The position numbers were made by a program, and so were the translations under genes. 13,388 nt of DNA from an uncultured Planctomycetota bacterium (GTDB taxonomy: Bacteria > Planctomycetota > SZUA-567 > JAFGNG01), in the NCBI GenBank assembly GCA_947311175.1, contig CAMZKK010000108.1:1-13388 (forward strand), read 5' to 3'. The notes under the pieces are model-generated. The model had not been told where the DNA came from. It did no database searches and was given only the letters and a program-made list of their open reading frames with translations. Of the stretch, positions 7,651 through 13,388 are shown in pieces; position 1 is the stretch's first letter; each line of letters opens with the position of its first letter.

Positions 7651-7695
7651 ACCTAAATTCCGTAGTTGATGCGGAATTTAGGTTAATCTTTTTTT
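7651..7695 (+). terminator. Rho-independent terminator after htrA
   Basis: Perfect 12 bp stem ACCTAAATTCCG / CGGAATTTAGGT (7651-7662 and 7672-7683), a 9-base loop, then TAATC and a run of seven T (7689-7695). The T-run points to termination of plus-strand RNA from htrA. The stem is built from the same CCTAAATT end sequence as the MITE-like element at 9504-9745, so the terminator may derive from such an element. Confidence 0.75.
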
Positions 7696-7701
7696 GTAAT
7701 T

Positions 7702-9483
7702 CTACATTTTCAATTTACTCCGCAGCCATTTTACAAAATTAGTTTTCTCGGTCAAACCATCACTACCCTCATCAGAATCACTACTCAACTCAATCGGCGT
7801 TGGGTTCAATCTTTGACAACATCGTTCAATATATATTTCTGCCTTATATGTCCACAAGTCTGTATTTGTCCCAACTATTGATTTTTCCAAAAGTTTAACC
7901 GCAATCTCAAGGTCACGGCAATACTCTTTTTCATCTTCAGCGGGAATAGAAATTAACAATAGAGCCATATTGTAAAGTGCAAATCTTGGATTAGCACCCA
8001 CCTTGTACGCCTTCTTAAATAATCTTTTTGCCGCTTTAAGATTTGCAAGCATTGACGACTTATGTTTATCAATAAGCCTATCACTGTCCCCCTGCTTCCC
8101 AATATTTAACTGAATATAATCATAATATTGCTTTGCTCTGTCTGCATGAAGAGTGCCAGCAGTAAACGGATCAGTGCGAAACAATACAATCGCCTCATTA
8201 AATGCTAATCTCGCCTTATCATTTCCAACCTTCATTTGAGATACTATCGGCCAGATTTCCGGGGGAATAAAAATATCCTTCGTATATCTTTTTAGAAAAT
8301 GGTTACCAATGATTAATCGCTCATCATCATCCATTTCTTTAATAGAAACCTCATCACCCACACAAAATCTTAAAAATCTAGCATACATCTCCTCATAGGT
8401 TTTACCATAAAGTTTTTCTTTACGAATAAATGAATGATAGGCATCAAAGGCAACCTTTTCTCTACGATGGTCAATTTTTTTCTTTAATTTAAGTAATTCT
8501 CTAATAATACCTCCAATAGGGTCTTCCAAACAACGCATAGGAAATATTATTACATTTTGCCTAAATCTCTCAACTGCAAGTGAAGTAGCTGCAACAACAT
8601 AACCAGTAACCGGTGCGAGTACTAAAGATGGCATAGGGTAAGCATTTCCGATATTTTTTGAACGCTGAGGCAAGATTGACTTGTCTGCCGAAATTATTTT
8701 GTAAAAGATACCGCCAAGCACTTTTTTCTCAACAAGCGGTATCTCTTCAATCGAGTAAACATCCTGCATATTAATAAAACCCACAGTTGAAGATACTTCA
8801 AGATGTGCTTGTAGAATATCACAAAAGTCCTCAAATATATCTAAAAATGCTTTCTGCCCTTTTCGTAGTTTTTCTTCTCGAATCCTCTCAACAGAATTTA
8901 TCTTAAGACGAATATCCTCAAGGGCAGAATAAATAGATTCCAAATCAACACCTGTGTGCTCACCCAACTTTCTTAATCTTTCATTTGTTTCATCTGTTTT
9001 TTTTACTATATCGCGAACCCCAATATAGCTTTTTTTTTCTACCTTTTGTCTACTTTTCGCCTCAATAACTGATTTGTCATACTCCATCAACGCCTCAATA
9101 CTCATAACAGTACTAAGGCTAAGTGGCTCAAGCTCTTGACGCTTTCCCTCTTTTAATTTATTATGTAATGACTCAAGCTCTCGCTGGTTAGAAAAATCAA
9201 GCGCTTTACTTTTCTCGAGCATCGTTCGATAAGCACTATTGACAAATTGGTAGTAATTACACACTCTGCCAATATCATCTTCAGAGTAAAATCTAGAAAC
9301 CTCTCGGTCTGAAATTTTCTCCATTTCAGCCCTACCAAGACTAAAAACTATCTTCATAGCATCAAGAGCACCGAAATCTCGAAACTCTTTCTCAATTGCC
9401 TCAAGTGCAAGATTCATAACAATATTCTTATGTTCTTTGCAAAACAACTGATTGCGCTTGTCTATTTTTTTAGTAATGCTCAT
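7702..9483 (-). CDS. Conserved-looking protein of unknown function, helical, TPR-like C-terminus
   Basis: I do not recognise this 593-residue protein. It is soluble-looking with no signal peptide, mostly helical and rich in Lys/Glu. Residues about 90-210 are charged and likely coiled coil (KLKEGKRQELEPL, ETNERLRKLGEHTG, SVERIREEKLRKGQKA). Residues 284-303 form the only hydrophobic run (MPSLVLAPVTGYVVAATSLA), broken by Pro and Gly and followed by charged residues, so a membrane span is doubtful. Residues about 477-557 read like two TPR-type helix pairs (ANLKAAKRLFKKAYKVGANP, then RFALYNMALLL; LEIAVKLLEKSI). A Ser/Asp/Glu stretch (566-577) precedes a basic tail. The ATG at 9483 has AAGGA about 12 bases upstream, a poor spacing. 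It lies downstream of the flagellin gene on the same strand but is separated from it by a MITE-like repeat. A motility link is only a guess from position. Confidence 0.8.
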   Translation of the reverse strand: MSITKKIDKRNQLFCKEHKNIVMNLALEAIEKEFRDFGALDAMKIVFSLGRAEMEKISDREVSRFYSEDDIGRVCNYYQFVNSAYRTMLEKSKALDFSNQRELESLHNKLKEGKRQELEPLSLSTVMSIEALMEYDKSVIEAKSRQKVEKKSYIGVRDIVKKTDETNERLRKLGEHTGVDLESIYSALEDIRLKINSVERIREEKLRKGQKAFLDIFEDFCDILQAHLEVSSTVGFINMQDVYSIEEIPLVEKKVLGGIFYKIISADKSILPQRSKNIGNAYPMPSLVLAPVTGYVVAATSLAVERFRQNVIIFPMRCLEDPIGGIIRELLKLKKKIDHRREKVAFDAYHSFIRKEKLYGKTYEEMYARFLRFCVGDEVSIKEMDDDERLIIGNHFLKRYTKDIFIPPEIWPIVSQMKVGNDKARLAFNEAIVLFRTDPFTAGTLHADRAKQYYDYIQLNIGKQGDSDRLIDKHKSSMLANLKAAKRLFKKAYKVGANPRFALYNMALLLISIPAEDEKEYCRDLEIAVKLLEKSIVGTNTDLWTYKAEIYIERCCQRLNPTPIELSSDSDEGSDGLTEKTNFVKWLRSKLKM

Positions 9484-9505
9484 TTTTGCAAAAATTCCTT
9501 TATCC

Positions 9506-9532
9506 TAAATTTCGCAATTAGTACGAAATTTA
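9506..9532. repeat. Short hairpin related to the htrA terminator stem
   Basis: TAAATTTCG (9506-9514) and CGAAATTTA (9524-9532) form a 9 bp perfect stem with a 9-base loop. Extended left to CCTAAATT, it matches the 7652-7680 hairpin at 22 of 29 positions by my count, with all differences being transitions and the same loop length. This points to shared origin rather than chance. Confidence 0.65.
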
Positions 9533-9622
9533 ATTAAAAGTTGAGAGTTAAAAATTAAAGATGAAGGTGTTTTAGCTATCGCTAAAAGGAAATTTTAATA
9601 ATTTTATATAGCCATAATTATC

Positions 9623-9646
9623 TTTACTCATCAGCTGATGAGTAAA
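9623..9646. repeat. Perfect 24 bp palindrome
   Basis: TTTACTCATCAG (9623-9634) is followed directly by its exact reverse complement (9635-9646). It lies 10 bases from the exact centre of the MITE-like element and next to a second imperfect palindrome (9649-9668, around AAGCTT). As DNA it could be a dimeric protein site; within the element it is more simply the tip of the long hairpin. Confidence 0.85.
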
Positions 9647-9758
9647 TGAAAATAGAAGCTTTTATTTTGTTAAAAATCGTTTGTAGAGCTTCCTTCACTG
9701 CTCATTATTAATTGTTAATTCTAAACTCCAACTGTGAAATTTAGGTTTATCTTTAAAG

Positions 9759-9782
9759 CAGGGACACGATTTCGTGCCCCTG
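9759..9782. repeat. GGGACACG hairpin
   Basis: CAGGGACACGA (9759-9769), two bases, then TCGTGCCCCTG (9772-9782): 11 bp with one position that pairs as G-U in minus-strand RNA. The core resembles the tandem hairpins at 7566-7645. It lies beyond the flagellin stop and may help end or protect the flagellin transcript. Confidence 0.7.
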
Positions 9783-9788
9783 AATACT

Positions 9789-9816
9789 AAAAAGTTGATA
9801 TCAATCTTGATTTCAA
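9789..9816 (-). terminator. Weak candidate terminator for flagellin
   Basis: On the minus strand TTGAAATCAA, two bases, then TTGATATCAA, followed by CTTTTT. The stem is short, AT-only at its ends and has one mismatch, so it is weak on its own. Its place 12 bases after the flagellin stop and the T-run support the reading. Confidence 0.35.
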
Positions 9817-9827
9817 ATCTCAAATAC

Positions 9828-11333
9828 TTACCCAGCACCTAACAGCTTAAGCACATTTTGGGCATTTAAATTAGATGACTGAACATTCATAATCCCAACT
9901 TTTTCTAATAGTTGCGTACGAACAAAATTAGACATTTCGGTAGCAAAATCTGTATCTCTAATATTACTTTCGGTTGCTGTCACATTTTCAGCAGCTACTT
10001 GAAGTGAATTAATATTAGTTTGCAGGGTATTTGCCTGATACGCACCAATTCTTGCTCTTTCGGTTGCGATATCACTAATAGCCTGATCTATAAACTTCAA
10101 AGCCACCTCTGGATTATTTGCAAGCGATGCTTTGCCTCCACCACTCAGGTCCTGAAGACTAAACATTTCTCCTCCAACATTAACCATCCCAATCGCTGAC
10201 GGCATTGCTGAATTAATTCCAAAAGTATCACGCCCTTGAACACCTGATGATTCAGACAGTTGCAATTGCATTCCACCTTTAATATCTCCCAACTCTGCAC
10301 TTCTCGCGCTATTTGCATCAACAAGATTATCTTGTTCATATCCAGCCTGAGCAATGGTAGTATTTGCCACCGTTCCCTCGCTAAAGGTTAAACTACCGGT
10401 AAATACCGCGTTTGAAACCTGAGCTGTAAGTCCGTCGGTTTCTAAGGATTGTCCGCCAACATTTAAAGTAGCATTTTGACCATTATCACTAATAGTATCA
10501 CCTGCGGTTGCAAAGGTTGCCCCAGTTTGTTGTTCAATCCTAATTGACTCATCAGCACCATAGGCTTCACTAACGATTCGAAGTTGAGTGTCTCCTTGGA
10601 TGGAATATGCAGTAACCCCAGTTTTATCTGAAGCATTATTAATCGCATTAGCCATATCAACCACCGAAGTTCCAGCAGCAAAATCAAAACTTACCTCACC
10701 ACCATTGCCTTGAATCGAAAAAGATGTATCTGATGATAATGCTCCACCAGCAATAACGGAACTTTCTATATGCGCCTTTTCTGCCTGCTCGGTAACATTA
10801 CCAGAAAATTGGATTCCTATATTCCCAGAAATATCCCCAATAGAATCTATCCTGGTTAGACCTGAATCAAGAATATTTCCATTATCACGAGCAGTGAAAT
10901 TGATTTGTTGAGCACCATTAAGTAGATTTTTCCCAGCATAATTATTAGTTGACGCAATCCGATCAAAAGTACTAAGCATACCGTTGAGCTCTGATTGATT
11001 CGCATTTATCATATCTTTAGAATTAATGCCTGTATTCATTGATGAAATTGCTAACCCCTTCATTCGAGTAAGCATTGAGCTCATCTCACTCATTCCACCC
11101 TCAGCAATCGAAAGCGTATTATAACTTTCTTGTGAATTTCTAATTGCGGTTTCAATTCCACCCAATTGAGATCGCAAATATTCACTAATTATCAACCCTG
11201 CAGGATTATCTTTTGCTGTATTAATTTTAAATCCCGAAGATAATTTTTGAAGTGATGATTTGCTTGCAAAACTGTTTTTTTGAAGTTGATTATTTGCAAA
11301 AATTGATGACAGATTATTATTGATACTAAACAT
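9828..11333 (-). CDS. fliC: Flagellin, the filament subunit
   Basis: Flagellin is exported through the hollow flagellum and polymerises into the filament. The predicted protein is 501 residues. The conserved N-terminal D0/D1 region covers about 1-140 (SLQKLSSGFKINTAKDNPAG, then LIISEYLRSQ; AEGGMSEMSSMLTRMKGLAI). The C-terminal D1/D0 region covers about 408-501 (ERARIGAYQANTLQTNINSL, DTDFATEM, ending NVLKLLGAG). The variable middle contains a flagellin hypervariable motif at about 213-268 (VSFDFAAGTSVVDMANAINN). There is no cysteine. The start is the second of two nearby ATGs (11331-11333): AGGGAGG lies 7 bases before it but only 1 base before the ATG at 11339. A sigma70-like promoter lies upstream at 11455-11483. 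The gene is far from the basal-body operon and next to ribosomal genes. Confidence 0.96.
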   Translation of the reverse strand: MFSINNNLSSIFANNQLQKNSFASKSSLQKLSSGFKINTAKDNPAGLIISEYLRSQLGGIETAIRNSQESYNTLSIAEGGMSEMSSMLTRMKGLAISSMNTGINSKDMINANQSELNGMLSTFDRIASTNNYAGKNLLNGAQQINFTARDNGNILDSGLTRIDSIGDISGNIGIQFSGNVTEQAEKAHIESSVIAGGALSSDTSFSIQGNGGEVSFDFAAGTSVVDMANAINNASDKTGVTAYSIQGDTQLRIVSEAYGADESIRIEQQTGATFATAGDTISDNGQNATLNVGGQSLETDGLTAQVSNAVFTGSLTFSEGTVANTTIAQAGYEQDNLVDANSARSAELGDIKGGMQLQLSESSGVQGRDTFGINSAMPSAIGMVNVGGEMFSLQDLSGGGKASLANNPEVALKFIDQAISDIATERARIGAYQANTLQTNINSLQVAAENVTATESNIRDTDFATEMSNFVRTQLLEKVGIMNVQSSNLNAQNVLKLLGAG

Positions 11334-11340
11334 TTTCATC

Positions 11341-11347
11341 CCTCCCT
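11341..11347 (-). promoter_or_regulatory. Strong Shine-Dalgarno of flagellin
   Basis: AGGGAGG on the minus strand is 7 bases from the ATG at 11333 and only 1 base from the ATG at 11339. It sets the start at MFSINNNLSS and fits the high expression expected of flagellin. Confidence 0.8.
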
Positions 11348-11390
11348 GAACAAAAACAAAAACCGATCCGTGGTTCTTTTAAATAACAGT

Positions 11391-11410
11391 ATTTTTCAAT
11401 TTTGAAAAAT
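11391..11410. repeat. Inverted repeat in the flagellin leader
   Basis: ATTTTTCA, four bases, then TGAAAAAT. It lies about 60-75 bases upstream of the flagellin ATG, downstream of the proposed promoter and so inside the 5' untranslated leader. It could be an operator or an RNA hairpin, but it is AT-rich and may be chance. Confidence 0.4.
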
Positions 11411-11454
11411 TGTTTTTTTAATTAACAAAAACAGACTTTATACTCTTACATTTA

Positions 11455-11483
11455 AATATACTCTTTAATCTACTTTAGGTCAA
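11455..11483 (-). promoter_or_regulatory. Sigma70-like promoter of flagellin
   Basis: On the minus strand TTGACC (11478-11483), a 17-base spacer, then TATATT (11455-11460): 5 of 6 matches in each box at ideal spacing. RNA would start near 11448 and give a leader of about 115 bases. It sits directly after the rpsG terminator, where a new transcript is expected. No sigma28 (TAAA-N15-GCCGATAA) or sigma54 (GG-N10-GC) site was found in this gap. Confidence 0.6.
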
Positions 11484-11504
11484 ATTTTTTATATTTATTA
11501 ATAA

Positions 11505-11534
11505 AAAAGGAGAAGACTTGCATCTTCTCCTTTT
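11505..11534 (-). terminator. Rho-independent terminator after rpsG
   Basis: Perfect 12 bp stem AAAAGGAGAAGA / TCTTCTCCTTTT with a 6-base loop. On the minus strand the 3' arm runs into TTTTTTATT. It starts 32 bases after the rpsG stop and closes the rpoC-rpsL-rpsG transcript before the flagellin promoter. Confidence 0.9.
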
Positions 11535-11566
11535 CAAAATTAACTAAAGCGATACACCTTGATTTA

Positions 11567-12043
11567 CTACCATGCAAAATGTGCAAATGCTTTATTGGCT
11601 TCAGCCATTCTATGAGTGTTCTCACGAACAGACATTGCTGAACCTTCTTTATTGTAGGCATCCATAAGCTCTTGAGCCATTATTTTATGCATTGCCTTAC
11701 CTTTTTTTGCGTGTGCAGCCTGCATCAACCATCTAATAGCCAATGTCTGCTGACGTTTTGCACTTACTTGAACCGGAACCTGGTAGTTAGCACCACCAAC
11801 CCTTCGACTCTTTACTTCAACCAAAGGCTTAATGTTATCAATCGCTTGCTCAAGAACCTTTATCGGATCATCGGTTTTAAGCTTCTCTTCAACTGTATCC
11901 ATCGCAGAATAGAATATTTTTTCTGCCAAAGATTTCTTACCGTCCTTCATTATACTATTAATTAGCTTTGAAGCCAAAATGCTTCCATATCTTGAATCCG
12001 GGCGTATTCCTGGTCCTGTAACTTTTGTTGATTTAACTGTCAT
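11567..12043 (-). CDS. rpsG: 30S ribosomal protein S7
   Basis: S7 is a primary 16S rRNA-binding protein that starts assembly of the 30S head and lies near the exit site. The protein is 158 residues, the usual size for bacteria lacking the long E. coli K-12 tail. Family segments are clear: YGSILASKLINSIMKDGKKS, ALEQAIDNIKP-like at about 66-75, VGGANYQVPVQV, and the C-terminal block ENTHRMAEANKAFAHFAW. The N-terminus (MTVKSTKVTGPGIRPDSRYG) differs from the common RRR-type start, but the Shine-Dalgarno AGGGAG before the ATG at 12043 supports it. It lies 26 bases after rpsL and is the last gene of this transcript. Confidence 0.98.
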   Translation of the reverse strand: MTVKSTKVTGPGIRPDSRYGSILASKLINSIMKDGKKSLAEKIFYSAMDTVEEKLKTDDPIKVLEQAIDNIKPLVEVKSRRVGGANYQVPVQVSAKRQQTLAIRWLMQAAHAKKGKAMHKIMAQELMDAYNKEGSAMSVRENTHRMAEANKAFAHFAW

Positions 12044-12069
12044 AATCTTACTCCCTTTGTCTTCTAAAA

Positions 12070-12444
12070 TTATTTTTTAGGCTGTTTAGCACCATATTTA
12101 CTACGACCCTGACGGCGACTTTCGACCCCAACAGTATCATTAACCCCGCGAACTACGTGATAACGTACACCGGGAAGATCTCGAACTCTACCACCTCTTA
12201 CCAGAACAATTGAGTGCTCTTGTAAATTGTGTCCTTCACCACCAATATAAGCAGTAATTTCTTTTCCGTTAGTAAGTCTTACCCTCGCAACTTTTCTCAA
12301 AGCAGAGTTAGGCTTCTTTGGAGTTTGAGTCTTAACTGAAAGGCACACACCTTTTCTCTGTGGACTCTGCTCTAGCACCGGAGACTTACTTTTCTTAACT
12401 ATCTTCTTCCGGCCTTTTCGTACCAGTTGATTAATTGTCGGCAT
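12070..12444 (-). CDS. rpsL: 30S ribosomal protein S12, with Arg88
   Basis: S12 sits at the decoding centre and controls translational accuracy; it is the classic site of streptomycin-resistance mutations. The protein is 124 residues, the standard length. The motifs TPKKPNSALRKV (about 41-52), IGGEGHNLQEHS and the DLPGVRYH loop are all present. Lys43 is kept, but residue 88 in GGRVRDLPG is Arg (codon CGA, 12181-12183), where most bacteria have Lys. Lys88Arg is a known streptomycin-resistance change in Mycobacterium and enteric bacteria; here it appears to be the natural state. The ATG at 12444 has AAGGAA upstream. The gene lies between rpoC and rpsG, the common bacterial order. Confidence 0.98.
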   Translation of the reverse strand: MPTINQLVRKGRKKIVKKSKSPVLEQSPQRKGVCLSVKTQTPKKPNSALRKVARVRLTNGKEITAYIGGEGHNLQEHSIVLVRGGRVRDLPGVRYHVVRGVNDTVGVESRRQGRSKYGAKQPKK

Positions 12445-12512
12445 CTTATTCTATTCCTTTCAATTCGTTTATTTCAAAATATCGTCGCATCTTACAGCAT
12501 TTTTCTAAACAT

Positions 12513-13388
12513 TCAAGAGTTATTGTCATTATTATCATTATTTTCTACAACTAGTTCATCTTCAGTATCTTTTTCTCCCGCCATCGCTTCTATAGCTTTT
12601 GCACTTATACCAACATCTGCAAGTCTATAAGCAGGGAATCCTGTTCCAGCCGGAATAATATGACCAATGGCAACATTTTCCTTAAGTCCCCTTAAAACGT
12701 CTCGTTTGCCCGCAATTGCGGCAGTAGTAAGCACCTTTGTTGTCTCCTGGAATGAGGCAGCAGCGATAACACTTTCTGCACTTAGACTTGCTCTGGCTAT
12801 TCCTAACAAAATAGGTGAACTTGTCGCAGGGGTCCCACCCTTAGCCAAGATACCTTTATTTATTTTTTCAAATTCAATTTTTTCTACTTGTTGAGTTGGA
12901 AGAAAATCAGTATCACCAGGATCTTCAATCTTGACCTTTCTCATCATTTGTCGTACAAGTATTTCGATATGTTTATCATTAATTCGAACATTCTGTGCCC
13001 GATAAACATCCTGAACTTCATTTAATAAATATTCTTGCAAATGATCTTCACCTCTTACTCCGAGAATATCATGAGGAACGAGTGGACCATCAACAAGAGA
13101 TTCACCAGCTTTTACCACATCTCCGGTATGAACCATCAAGTGCTTACCCTGAGGAACAAGATGTTCAATTTCAATTCCATCCGCTGTTTTAATGAGAATA
13201 ATACGTTTACCTCTTCGGCGATCAGCAAGCTCAACGACACCATCAACCTCTGCCAATACCGCAGGTTCTTTAGGTTTACGTGCCTCAAACAATTCTGTAA
13301 TTCGTGGCAGACCACCGGTAATATCTTGAGTAGTTTCAACATCTCTTGACATTTTTGCCAGTGCCATCCCAGGTTTTACAACATCACC
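12513..13388 (-). CDS. rpoC: RNA polymerase beta' subunit, C-terminal part (cut by window edge)
   Basis: The last 291 residues of the beta' subunit of RNA polymerase; the frame is open to the right edge, so the gene enters from outside. Conserved blocks are DITGGLPRITELFEARKPKE, PHDILGVRGEDHLQEYLLNE, NDKHIEILVRQMMRKV, LGIARASLSAESVIAAASFQ with ETTKVLT, and AGKRDVLRGLKENVAIGHII. The extreme C-terminus is short and acidic, ending in an Asn/Asp-rich tail (VVENNDNNDNNS) instead of the longer enterobacterial tail. It is followed by a 68-base gap to rpsL with no visible terminator, so co-transcription with rpsL-rpsG is likely. Confidence 0.98.
   Translation of the reverse strand, partial: GDVVKPGMALAKMSRDVETTQDITGGLPRITELFEARKPKEPAVLAEVDGVVELADRRRGKRIILIKTADGIEIEHLVPQGKHLMVHTGDVVKAGESLVDGPLVPHDILGVRGEDHLQEYLLNEVQDVYRAQNVRINDKHIEILVRQMMRKVKIEDPGDTDFLPTQQVEKIEFEKINKGILAKGGTPATSSPILLGIARASLSAESVIAAASFQETTKVLTTAAIAGKRDVLRGLKENVAIGHIIPAGTGFPAYRLADVGISAKAIEAMAGEKDTEDELVVENNDNNDNNS

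Larger units (their letters stand above)
9504..9745. mobile_element. MITE-like non-autonomous element with TIRs and TSD
   Basis: 242 bp with no open frame of note. The ends are perfect 10 bp inverted repeats, CCTAAATTTC (9504-9513) and GAAATTTAGG (9736-9745), flanked directly on both sides by TTTAT (9499-9503 and 9746-9750), as expected of a 5 bp target duplication. Imperfect inverted similarity continues inward: AGTTGAGAGTT near the left end against AGTTGGAGTTT read inward from the right end. Near the middle is a perfect 24 bp palindrome (9623-9646), so single-stranded DNA or RNA could fold into one long hairpin. The left end carries an extra small hairpin (9506-9532). No transposase gene is present; a partner transposase elsewhere in the genome is assumed. 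Confidence 0.6.
9484..9827. other. 344 bp gap between flagellin and the 593-residue gene, filled by repeats
   Basis: No coding sequence. Its content is a MITE-like element (9504-9745), a GGGACACG hairpin (9759-9782) and a weak terminator for flagellin (9789-9816). Any promoter for the 593-residue gene must lie within or next to the element, since only 20 bases separate the two; I see no convincing -35/-10 pair there. Confidence 0.8.

Noticed and set aside
7702..9483. The 593-residue protein as a transposase or integrase carried by the flanking repeats
   Set aside because: No DDE, serine- or tyrosine-recombinase motif and no DNA-binding helix-turn-helix is visible; it is helical with TPR-like repeats.

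Overview
The window comes from an AT-rich, motile, Gram-negative bacterium. It carries a rod and basal-body flagellar operon, a periplasmic DegP/HtrA-type protease, a flagellin gene and the end of an RNA polymerase / ribosomal protein cluster. The gene order flgB-flgC-fliE-fliF-fliG-fliH-fliI, the two-PDZ HtrA and the flagellin N-terminus would fit Desulfobacterota (the old Deltaproteobacteria) or a neighbouring lineage. That placement is an impression from sequence style, not a search result.

Layout. Positions 1-5739 hold seven flagellar genes, all on the minus strand and read from right to left: flgB, flgC (rod), fliE (rod/MS-ring adapter), fliF (MS ring), fliG (rotor/switch), fliH and the N-terminal part of fliI (export ATPase and its regulator). 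fliI runs off the left edge. Gaps are short (10-31 bp) from fliF to fliI, whereas fliE-fliF has a 186 bp gap with a strong hairpin. Several genes start at an internal ATG chosen by a good Shine-Dalgarno, and fliI starts at TTG. A 328 bp divergent gap separates flgB from the plus-strand htrA/degP gene (6068-7561).

htrA converges on a 593-residue minus-strand protein of unknown function (7702-9483). Between their 3' ends lie two tandem 36 bp hairpin repeats and a third hairpin with a T-run (terminator). Upstream of the unknown gene is a 242 bp element (9504-9745). It has perfect 10 bp terminal inverted repeats, an apparent 5 bp target duplication (TTTAT) and a central 24 bp perfect palindrome, so it looks like a MITE. 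Related repeat modules lie on both sides of the unknown gene.

The flagellin gene follows (9828-11333, minus) with a good sigma70-like promoter and a strong RBS. Next comes a textbook terminator ending the rpoC-rpsL-rpsG transcript (11567-13388, minus; rpoC enters from the right edge). fusA and tuf, usual followers of rpsG, are not next to it. Ribosomal protein S12 has Arg at position 88, where Lys is usual; that substitution gives streptomycin resistance in other bacteria.

I found no CRISPR array, tRNA, rRNA, defence system or transposase gene. The most unusual items are the MITE-like element with its satellite repeats, the unknown protein between them, and the S12 substitution.
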